DNA from: JAZGDL01 sp036477795 | GTDB lineage: Bacteria > Planctomycetota > Phycisphaerae > UBA1845 | NCBI GenBank assembly: GCA_036477795.1 | Contig: JAZGDL010000013.1 | Span: forward strand, 1-7,377 | Direction: 5' to 3' | DNA: 7,377 nt | Part shown: piece by piece, positions 1 to 4,478 of the stretch | Layout of the letters: each line of letters begins with the position of its first letter | Numbering within the stretch: position 1 is the first letter of the stretch | Notes under the pieces: model-generated | What the model was told of the DNA's origin: nothing | Databases searched by the model: none | What the model saw: only the letters and a program-made list of their open reading frames with translations | Position numbers and translations under genes: made by a program

Positions 1-413
1 GCATGGCCCAGTATCTGAGCATCATGTACAAACCATCGCCCCTGTCCCGTGCCCAACGCGAATTGATCGCCACGGTGGTGTCACGGGCCAACAACTGCCA
101 CTACTGAACGATTGCCCACAGCGAGGACCTCCGGGCTGAGGTCAAGAACGATACCCTGGTCGAGGCGGTCAAGAACGATTATCGAACCGCGGACCTTCCG
201 CCCGCCGACCGCGCCCTTTGCGACTACGCCCTCAAGTTGACCCGCGACCCCGGAAGCATGGCTGAGCCGGATGTGGAAGCGCTCAGGAAGCACGGTTTTG
301 ACGATCACGCCATTCACGACGCTGCCCAGGTGACCGCCTACTTCAATTACATAAACCGCGTAGCCGACGGACTTGGTGTAGACCTCGAACCGGAAATGCC
401 CCCACCCCGTTGA
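1..413 (+). CDS. AhpD-like peroxidase-related protein, probable selenoprotein (CxxU), 5' partial
   Basis: This is the 3' part of a gene of the AhpD / carboxymuconolactone decarboxylase superfamily, peroxidase-related branch, whose members reduce hydroperoxides with a CxxC redox pair on a helical bundle. Counting from the in-frame ATG at position 3, the protein shows PLSRAQRELIA (13-23), then NNCHY-UGA-TIAH (30-39), then a family-like C-terminus with YFNYINRVADGLGV. The UGA (105-107) stands where the second Cys of CxxC is expected, and the His four residues later matches the conserved AhpD His. The frame stays open and family-like for 101 codons after it, to a TGA at 411-413. A SECIS-like hairpin follows the UGA. 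I infer selenocysteine insertion; the alternative is a recent nonsense mutation. The ATG at 3 is probably internal because family members have more residues before this point, so the true start lies upstream of the window. Confidence 0.75.
126..143 (+). promoter_or_regulatory. candidate bacterial SECIS hairpin
   Basis: A perfect 6-bp stem, GACCTC (126-131) with GAGGTC (138-143), closes a 6-nt loop CGGGCT whose second base is G. That loop G lies 26 nt after the in-frame UGA, inside the range seen for bacterial SECIS elements, which SelB recognises inside the coding region. A competing fold pairs GCCC (114-117) with GGGC (133-136), plus GAG (123-125) with CTC (129-131). The position and loop G are seen; SelB recognition is inferred. 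Confidence 0.5.
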
Positions 414-437
414 ACAACCCAAGCTGAATCCGGCTAC
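383..437 (+). repeat. direct repeat copy A (3' end of the AhpD-like gene)
   Basis: This segment covers the last nine codons (LEPEMPPPR), the stop and about 24 nt of 3' flank of the AhpD-like gene. A second copy lies 152 bp downstream at 535-588. By hand alignment 48 of 55 positions match, with six substitutions and one single-base gap. It brackets a cluster of three hairpins together with copy B. Confidence 0.85.
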
Positions 438-440
438 TGG

Positions 441-460
441 CGCGTTTCATAAGAAACGCG
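441..460 (+). repeat. hairpin 1 of a tandem array
   Basis: A perfect 8-bp inverted repeat, CGCGTTTC and GAAACGCG, with a 4-nt loop ATAA. It starts 27 nt after the AhpD-like stop codon, so it could act as an mRNA 3'-end stabiliser or help termination. No T-tract follows, so it is not a classic intrinsic terminator. Confidence 0.75.
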
Positions 461-472
461 AGTATGACCGCT

Positions 473-496
473 GGAGCGAGAATCCTTTCTCGCTCC
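473..496 (+). repeat. hairpin 2 of a tandem array
   Basis: A perfect 10-bp inverted repeat, arms GGAGCGAGAA and TTCTCGCTCC, with a 4-nt loop TCCT. Its inner half (CGAGAA/TTCTCG) is shared with hairpin 3. The loop reads like the reverse complement of the hairpin 3 loop, so the two look like inverted copies of one REP-like unit. Confidence 0.8.
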
Positions 497-503
497 TTGG
501 CAG

Positions 504-527
504 GTGCCGAGAAGGGATTCTCGGCAC
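504..527 (+). repeat. hairpin 3 of a tandem array
   Basis: A perfect 10-bp inverted repeat, arms GTGCCGAGAA and TTCTCGGCAC, with a 4-nt loop GGGA. It sits 7 nt after hairpin 2 and shares its inner CGAGAA/TTCTCG core. No T-tract follows. Confidence 0.8.
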
Positions 528-534
528 AGCGTAC

Positions 535-588
535 CCTCGAACCGGAAATGCCCGCGCCCCGTTGAACGACCCGAGCGCAATCCGGTAC
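535..588 (+). repeat. direct repeat copy B (non-coding copy of the AhpD-like 3' end)
   Basis: This is the second copy of 383-437, including a decayed equivalent of the final codons (would read LEPEMPAPR then TGA) and the following flank. It has no gene in front of it, only the hairpin array. It may be what is left of a tandem paralogue or the product of a local duplication around the hairpins. Confidence 0.8.
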
Positions 589-590
589 CG

Positions 591-604
591 ACGACACGTG
601 TCGT
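591..604. promoter_or_regulatory. 14-bp perfect palindrome, possible operator
   Basis: ACGACACGTGTCGT is its own reverse complement, with a CACGTG centre. It lies about 25 bp upstream of the -35 hexamer proposed for the acyl-CoA dehydrogenase promoter, roughly 65 bp before the predicted start of transcription. This suits a site for a dimeric regulator. No regulator gene is in the window to pair with it. Confidence 0.35.
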
Positions 605-628
605 ATTGCCACCGCCAAGCCGGAGGAC

Positions 629-657
629 GTGACGGCACCTCCGAATTGCGCTATAAT
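629..657 (+). promoter_or_regulatory. sigma70-like promoter for the acyl-CoA dehydrogenase genes
   Basis: A perfect -10 hexamer TATAAT (652-657) is preceded by GTGACG (629-634), which matches TTGACA at four positions, with a 17-nt spacer. Transcription would start near 663-665, leaving a leader of about 100 nt before the ATG at 762. An inverted repeat AGACCG / CGGTCT (697-702, 715-720) lies in that leader. Confidence 0.5.
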
Positions 658-662
658 CGACG

Positions 663-755
663 ATGATCGAAGTTTGTGAGACCAGCGACCTGCAAGAGAC
701 CGGTCCATGTCGATCGGTCTACCACGCAGAAGATTCCGAGGATAAACGCAAGTGA
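663..755 (+). CDS. possible 30-aa leaderless small ORF
   Basis: An ATG lies 6 nt after the TATAAT box, at the predicted transcription start, and opens a 30-codon frame beginning MIEVCETSDL and ending SEDKRK, closed by TGA six nt before the acyl-CoA dehydrogenase ATG. It is acidic overall and unlike anything I recognise. If real it would be translated as a leaderless message and could couple translation into the next gene, which is in the same frame. It could equally be chance within a 5' leader. Confidence 0.2.
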   Translation: MIEVCETSDLQETGPCRSVYHAEDSEDKRK

Positions 756-761
756 CGGATT

Positions 762-1919
762 ATGGATTTTGAACTGCCTGAGGAATTGACGGCGCTACGG
801 GACCTGGCTCGCCGCTTCGCTGCCGACCAAATCGCTCCACATGCCCGTGACTGGGATCGGGAGGGAGAAATCCCTCAGGATGTGATCTGCAAACTCGGCG
901 AGCTCGGTTTTCTGGGAATGCTGGCACCAGCCGATCTTGGTGGAGCCGAATTGGGCTACCTGGGCAACACCATTGTCATCGAGGAAATCGCCCGTCAATG
1001 CGGCGGAACAGCGCTCATGCTGGCGGCCCACAACGGCCTGTGCCTGGGACACCTTCTCCTGGCAGCCAATGACGAACAGAAAAAGAAGTACGTCCCGCAG
1101 CTCGCCGAGGGAAAAATGCTCGGCTCCTGGTGCCTCACCGAGCCGGGCAGCGGCAGCGACGCCGCCGCTCTGAAAACGCGAGCCCGTCTTGACGGAAACC
1201 AGTGGGTAATCAGCGGCTCAAAAATGTTCGTCACCAACGGCCACAATGCGGGCGTGTTCATAGTGATGGCCCGCACTTCCGATGAGAGCAAATCCAAGGG
1301 CATCAGCGCGTTCATCGTCGAGCGTGACGCGAAGGGCCTCACCATCGGGCCCAAGGAAGACAAGCTGGGCATGCGGGCCAGCGACACCGTTCCTCTGACG
1401 TTCGAGGATGTGCGGATCCCGAAGGAGAACCTGTGCGGCGAGCTTAATCGAGGCTTCATCGACACCCTCAAAGTTCTGGAAAGGGGCCGGATCACCATCG
1501 GGGCGCTCTCCGTCGGCCTGGCCCGCGGAGCCCTCGAGGAATCGTTGTCCTACGCCAGACTGCGCGAACAGTTCGGAAAACCCCTTACCGAGCACCAGAC
1601 CATCCAGTTCATGATGGCGGACATGGCCATGGAGATCGACGCCGCCCGGCTGTTGGTTCGCAAAGCCGCACTCAAACAGGACGCCGGCGAAAGCTCCGAG
1701 ATGGAGTCGTCCATGTGCAAACTGTTCGCCAGCGAAATCGCCACCAAAGCGTGCCTCAACGCCATTCAAATCTGCGGTGGCTACGGTTACACCAAAGACC
1801 TGCCGGTCGAACGATACATGCGCGACGCCAAACTTTGCGAAATCGGCGAAGGCTCCAGCCAGATACAACGAATGATCATCTCGCGCAGGATACTGGAACC
1901 CGGGAGTGAGGTGGGATGA
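762..1919 (+). CDS. acyl-CoA dehydrogenase (first of a tandem pair)
   Basis: A 385-residue cytoplasmic flavoenzyme that oxidises an acyl-CoA to the 2,3-enoyl-CoA and passes electrons to electron-transfer flavoprotein. The N-terminal helical domain starts MDFELPEEL. The FAD/substrate signature CLTEPGSGSDA is at about 124-134, and the C-terminal helical domain holds ICGGYGY and ERYMRDAK. The catalytic base is Glu363 in IGEGSSQIQR, where Gly replaces the Tyr often found before it. Length is normal for short or branched-chain members. The ATG at 762 gives the standard N-terminus; the ribosome site is weak (GAGG about 20 nt upstream). The stop overlaps the next start by ATGA, so the pair is translationally coupled. 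Context suggests butyryl-CoA or isobutyryl-CoA as substrate, but the sequence does not decide chain length. Confidence 0.95.
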   Translation: MDFELPEELTALRDLARRFAADQIAPHARDWDREGEIPQDVICKLGELGFLGMLAPADLGGAELGYLGNTIVIEEIARQCGGTALMLAAHNGLCLGHLLLAANDEQKKKYVPQLAEGKMLGSWCLTEPGSGSDAAALKTRARLDGNQWVISGSKMFVTNGHNAGVFIVMARTSDESKSKGISAFIVERDAKGLTIGPKEDKLGMRASDTVPLTFEDVRIPKENLCGELNRGFIDTLKVLERGRITIGALSVGLARGALEESLSYARLREQFGKPLTEHQTIQFMMADMAMEIDAARLLVRKAALKQDAGESSEMESSMCKLFASEIATKACLNAIQICGGYGYTKDLPVERYMRDAKLCEIGEGSSQIQRMIISRRILEPGSEVG

Positions 1920-3070
1920 ACTTCGCCCTCAGCGACGACCACCTGTTGCTCCAGCAGTCGATTCGCGATTTTACGATGAAGGAAGTTGCCCCAGGTGCCG
2001 CAGAGCGTGACCTGGCAGCGGAGATGCCGCAAGAGCTCCGCGATCAGCTCACCGAACTGGGGCTCATGGGGGTTTGCATCCCCGCAGAGTACGGCGGGGC
2101 CGGGCTCGATTGTGTTGCCTCCACAATCGCGGTGGAAGAGATATCCAAAGCCTGCGCCGGCACCGGTGTTTTCGTAAGCGCGCACAATTCCCTGTGCGTA
2201 GATCCCATCATGGCCTTCGGCACCGCCGAGCAGAAGAAGAAGTACCTCCCCATGCTGGCCGGCGGCACCGTCGGATGCCTGTCGCTGACCGAGCCCGGCA
2301 GCGGCAGTGACGCGAACGCGGCGCGCTGTATGGCCGTCCAAGAGAAGGACTGCTGGCGCATCAGCGGAAGCAAGATTTTCGTGACCAACGGCAAGGAAGC
2401 CGGCGTCATGGTGCTGATCGCCGTGACCGACCCCGGCGCCCCCAAGCATAGATTAAGCGCCTTCATCGTCGAGCAGCCCTGGGACGGCCTGCGCATTGCC
2501 AAAGTGGAGAAGAAGCTGGGCATCAAATGCAGCTCCACGGCGGAATTCGTCTTCGAGGATTGCCTGATCCCCCGGCAGAACCTTCTGGGCGAGGTGGGCG
2601 AGGGATTGCATATTGCCCTGGCTACGCTGGACGGCGGGCGCATCGGTATCGCAGCCCAGGCGCTGGGCATCGCCGAGGCCTGTCTGCATACCGCGTCCAA
2701 GTATGCCAACACCCGCGAGCAGTTCGGCCGGCCCATCGCCCGTTTTCAGGCGATCCAGAACAAGATCGCCGACATGGCGGTCCGGATCGAAGCCTCACGA
2801 AATCTCATCTGGCGGGCCGCCTGGTTGAAAGATAAGGAAGAACCCTACGGCTACTACAGCGCAATGGCCAAGCTCTACGCCAGTGAAACGGCATCGTTGT
2901 GCGCCAATCACGCGGTGCAGGTTTTCGGCGGTTACGGCTACTGCCAGGACTATCCAGCCGAGCGCTTCTTGAGGGACGCGAAAATCACGGAACTCTACGA
3001 GGGCACCAGCGAAATTCATCGAATCGTGATTTGGCGCGGCCTTCTCAAGGAGGCGGAATGTCGGACCTGA
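1916..3070 (+). CDS. acyl-CoA dehydrogenase, butyryl-CoA dehydrogenase-like (second of a tandem pair)
   Basis: A 384-residue paralogue of the preceding gene and its translationally coupled partner (ATGA overlap at 1916-1919). It shows LSLTEPGSGSDA, FVTNGKEAGV, a FGGYGY stretch, and the catalytic Glu362 in the textbook short-chain motif LYEGTSEIHR. These features fit a short-chain, butyryl-CoA type enzyme giving crotonyl-CoA, with electrons leaving through electron-transfer flavoprotein. The product would feed the hydratase and hydroxyacyl-CoA dehydrogenase encoded further downstream. The gene ends only 4 nt before the start of a broken nucleotidyltransferase fragment, which marks the left edge of the toxin-antitoxin island. 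Confidence 0.95.
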   Translation: MNFALSDDHLLLQQSIRDFTMKEVAPGAAERDLAAEMPQELRDQLTELGLMGVCIPAEYGGAGLDCVASTIAVEEISKACAGTGVFVSAHNSLCVDPIMAFGTAEQKKKYLPMLAGGTVGCLSLTEPGSGSDANAARCMAVQEKDCWRISGSKIFVTNGKEAGVMVLIAVTDPGAPKHRLSAFIVEQPWDGLRIAKVEKKLGIKCSSTAEFVFEDCLIPRQNLLGEVGEGLHIALATLDGGRIGIAAQALGIAEACLHTASKYANTREQFGRPIARFQAIQNKIADMAVRIEASRNLIWRAAWLKDKEEPYGYYSAMAKLYASETASLCANHAVQVFGGYGYCQDYPAERFLRDAKITELYEGTSEIHRIVIWRGLLKEAECRT

Positions 3071-3074
3071 TAGC

Positions 3075-3168
3075 ATGATCGCTGTCATTGACGAACAAAG
3101 AGGGCAGCTTGCGGCATTGTGCCGTGGGCACTACGTGAGGTGGCTGGAGGTGTTCGGTTCGGCGGCGA
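3075..3168 (+). pseudogene. truncated MNT-type nucleotidyltransferase (antitoxin) fragment
   Basis: An ATG at 3075 opens a frame starting MIAVIDEQRGQLAALCRG and reaching WLEVFGSA, which matches the N-terminus of MNT-domain nucleotidyltransferases up to the Gly-Ser of the active site. The DxD metal-binding motif that should follow within about 12 residues is missing. Instead the frame runs into a GC-rich hairpin repeat at about 3177 and continues as unrelated sequence to a stop at 3269. The LEVFGSA stretch is shared with the complete MNT gene at 4032, including the DNA string GAGGTGTTCGGTTC. It is a dead copy; the break is placed approximately. Confidence 0.7.
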
Positions 3169-3178
3169 TCATCAGGTC

Positions 3179-3228
3179 TAGGGCGGGCTTTACCCGCCAA
3201 TCGGACTTGATGGTGAGCATAGCCCACC
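3179..3228 (+). repeat. two adjacent GC-rich intergenic hairpins (REP-like)
   Basis: GGCGGG (3182-3187) pairs with CCCGCC (3193-3198) around a 5-nt loop, and GGTGAGC (3212-3218) pairs with GCCCACC (3222-3228) around ATA with one mismatch. The preceding TAGGGCGGGCTTT is found again at 3991-4003. Hairpins of this G-rich/CTTT/C-rich form are common intergenic repeats in many bacteria. It abuts the point where the MNT fragment is broken. Confidence 0.6.
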
Positions 3229-3237
3229 TGGCCAGGG

Positions 3238-3267
3238 TTGATGTGCCAGGGCGCCTTGCCGTAAGAT
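3238..3267 (+). promoter_or_regulatory. weak candidate promoter for the DUF433/DUF5615 pair
   Basis: TTGATG (3238-3243) and TAAGAT (3262-3267) each match the sigma70 hexamers at four of six positions with an 18-nt spacer. Transcription would begin about 35 nt before the proposed DUF433 start at 3309. The match is modest and could be chance. Confidence 0.25.
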
Positions 3268-3308
3268 GAATGCAAGGGATGAGTTGTGTTCGAGAGTTGA
3301 CGTACGAC

Positions 3309-3632
3309 ATGAGTGACCCTGTGATTGCCAAGCACATCGAGTCATCGCCGGACATGTGTGGCGGGAAGCCGCGGATCGCCGGGACACGTATTCGTGTTCA
3401 GGACATCGTCGCCTGGACCGAACTCGGCCGTTCTCCCGATGACATCGCGTCCGGGTACCCGCACATCACGCTGGCCGACGTCTACGCGGCGCTGGCTTAC
3501 TACCATGACCACCGCGAGGAGATCGACCGACAGATGCAGGAGGATGAGGAATTCGTAGCGCAATTCCGAGACGAGTACCGGGTGCGACAATCCGGCCACG
3601 GGGACGCCGATGGACGTGCGGTTCCATCTTGA
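3309..3632 (+). CDS. DUF433-family antitoxin
   Basis: A 107-residue protein of the DUF433 family, small winged-helix-like DNA-binding proteins often encoded before a PIN-like toxin. Diagnostic stretches are the N-terminal HIESSPDMCGGKPRIAGTRIRVQDIV and the helix-turn-helix-like region that follows, ELGRSPDDIASGYPHITLADVYAALAYYHDH. I chose the ATG at 3309 because it gives the usual short lead (MSDPVIAKHIE); the ATGs at 3270 and 3279 would add 13 or 10 unconserved residues. The gene ends 23 nt inside the next one, an overlap typical of toxin-antitoxin pairs. The likely role is to neutralise the downstream toxin and autorepress the pair. The C-terminal tail (QSGHGDADGRAVPS) is charged and probably disordered. 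Confidence 0.85.
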   Translation: MSDPVIAKHIESSPDMCGGKPRIAGTRIRVQDIVAWTELGRSPDDIASGYPHITLADVYAALAYYHDHREEIDRQMQEDEEFVAQFRDEYRVRQSGHGDADGRAVPS

Positions 3633-3939
3633 TGAAAGCGTCGACCATGCGGTGGCCGAGGGGCTTCGTCGTCGGGGCATCGATGTGACCACCGCAACCG
3701 ACGGCGGATTGCTGGGCGCCGCGGATGAAAGCCATCTGGAATTCGCCCGTTCCCAGCGCAGAGTGGTTTTCACGCACGATGTCGATTTCCTTCGCCTCCA
3801 TCAACGCGGGGCTCCGCACGCGGGAATCGCCTACTGCCACCAGGGACGCCACGCGCTCGGCGGAATGGTGTTAACCCTTGCTGCTCTTCGAAGACGATCC
3901 TCGGCGGACGAAATGATTGGTCGTGTGGAGTTCCTGTAA
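3610..3939 (+). CDS. DUF5615 PIN-like toxin
   Basis: A 109-residue protein of the DUF5615 PIN-like family, predicted metal-dependent RNases. It shows FHLDESVDH at the N-terminus (LDE, first acidic site), a central RGIDVTTATDGGLLGAADE, and TSHD-type THDVDFLRL at about residues 56-64, the second acidic cluster. It overlaps the DUF433 gene by 23 nt, and the DUF433-DUF5615 order is the known arrangement for this toxin-antitoxin type. All acidic motifs I expect are present, so the toxin looks intact. RNase activity is inferred from the family; the substrate is unknown. An SD-like GGGGAC lies just upstream inside the DUF433 frame. Confidence 0.85.
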   Translation: MDVRFHLDESVDHAVAEGLRRRGIDVTTATDGGLLGAADESHLEFARSQRRVVFTHDVDFLRLHQRGAPHAGIAYCHQGRHALGGMVLTLAALRRRSSADEMIGRVEFL

Positions 3940-3990
3940 TCTCGAGCCGCGACATATAACTTGCCGATTCACCCGTAGAGCGTCTAGATG

Positions 3991-4010
3991 TAGGGCGGGC
4001 TTTGTACGCC
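3991..4010 (+). repeat. second copy of the TAGGGCGGGCTTT motif, decayed hairpin
   Basis: TAGGGCGGGCTTT (3991-4003) followed by GTACGCC repeats the motif seen at 3179-3198, but the right arm is degenerate and pairs poorly. It lies in the 92-nt gap between the DUF5615 gene and the complete MNT gene. Both copies border MNT-type genes, so they could mark a recombination or duplication joint. Confidence 0.45.
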
Positions 4011-4031
4011 GGTCATACTGGAGTCAGACAC

Positions 4032-4364
4032 ATGAGTGTTACACCGGGAAGGTCGACGCAGAACCTCGACCTTCCCTCAGATGCAATCGCCGGGTTTTGT
4101 CGGAAGTGGAAGATCACCAAACTCGAGGTGTTCGGTTCTGCGCTGCGAGAGGATTTCGGGCCGGGCAGTGACGTGGACTTCATGGTCACGTTCGATCAAC
4201 AGGCCCGTTGGAGCTTGTTCGACCTCGTTGACGCGGAGCAGGAGATGAGCGCCATCGTCGGTCGACCGGTGGACCTCGTTGAACGCATCCCGATTGAGAA
4301 GAGCAGCAACTGGACCCGGCGGAAGGGGATCCTCGAAAGCGCCCGCACGATCTATGTCGCGTGA
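4032..4364 (+). CDS. mntA: MNT-domain nucleotidyltransferase (MntA-type antitoxin)
   Basis: A 110-residue minimal nucleotidyltransferase of the MNT family. In MNT/HEPN toxin-antitoxin systems this enzyme AMPylates and silences the HEPN RNase encoded next to it. The active-site run LEVFGSALREDFGPGSDVDFMVTF holds GS and the DxD metal ligands, followed by the usual third strand segment VGRPVDLVERIPI. I chose the ATG at 4032 because GGAG (4020-4023) lies 8 nt before it; a TTG at 4002 is an upstream alternative. The HEPN start codon at 4354 overlaps this gene by 11 nt, the normal coupled layout, but the toxin is truncated. The enzyme motifs are intact although its partner is gone. Confidence 0.85.
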   Translation: MSVTPGRSTQNLDLPSDAIAGFCRKWKITKLEVFGSALREDFGPGSDVDFMVTFDQQARWSLFDLVDAEQEMSAIVGRPVDLVERIPIEKSSNWTRRKGILESARTIYVA

Positions 4365-4404
4365 TGTTTCAGCACTCGTGGACATCAGTGTCGCCGCGTC
4401 TGTT
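4354..4404 (+). pseudogene. truncated HEPN (DUF86-type) toxin remnant
   Basis: The frame starting at the ATG at 4354 reads MSRDVSALVDISVAASV, which matches the beginning of DUF86/HEPN toxins (pattern MSRD, L, DI, AA) and sits in the expected place overlapping the MNT stop. After about 17 codons the similarity ends. The HEPN catalytic RxxxxH motif, normally near residue 100, is absent, because the frame runs into the start of the hydroxyacyl-CoA dehydrogenase gene. The toxin is therefore dead. The similarity is short and recognised from memory, but the position strongly supports it. Confidence 0.6.
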
Positions 4405-4419
4405 ACCACAAACGGAGGG

Positions 4420-4448
4420 TTCATAAGCTCTGGGTCCGACGCTAGGAT
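4420..4448 (+). promoter_or_regulatory. weak candidate promoter before the hydroxyacyl-CoA dehydrogenase
   Basis: TTCATA (4420-4425) and TAGGAT (4443-4448) match sigma70 hexamers at four of six positions each with a 17-nt spacer, giving a short leader before the ATG at 4479. If used, it would let the downstream genes be transcribed despite the inserted island. Chance is a real possibility. Confidence 0.25.
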
Positions 4449-4478
4449 TGAACATGTTGGGTTGCCGGGAGATGAGAC

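Noticed and set aside
105..107. UGA recoded as Trp or a non-standard genetic code
   Set aside because: TGA terminates both acyl-CoA dehydrogenases, the DUF433, MNT and hydratase genes at their expected C-termini, and the family has Cys, not Trp, at this position.
441..588. CRISPR array or intrinsic terminators
   Set aside because: There are no regularly spaced identical repeats with unique spacers, and no T-tract follows any of the hairpins.
753..755. A second selenocysteine codon joining the upstream small ORF to the acyl-CoA dehydrogenase
   Set aside because: The dehydrogenase has its normal N-terminus at the ATG at 762, and the upstream 30 codons do not resemble any acyl-CoA dehydrogenase sequence.
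995..1868. Long minus-strand open frames inside the dehydrogenase genes, with similar ones at 2044-2736, 4077-5234 and 5331-6188
   Set aside because: They are antisense shadows of well-supported plus-strand genes in GC-rich DNA and show no recognisable domains.
3270..3308. Upstream ATG starts for the DUF433 gene
   Set aside because: They add 10-13 residues with no family similarity; the ATG at 3309 gives the usual N-terminus.
3955..3960. TATAAC as a -10 box for the complete MNT gene
   Set aside because: No acceptable -35 hexamer lies 16-18 nt upstream.
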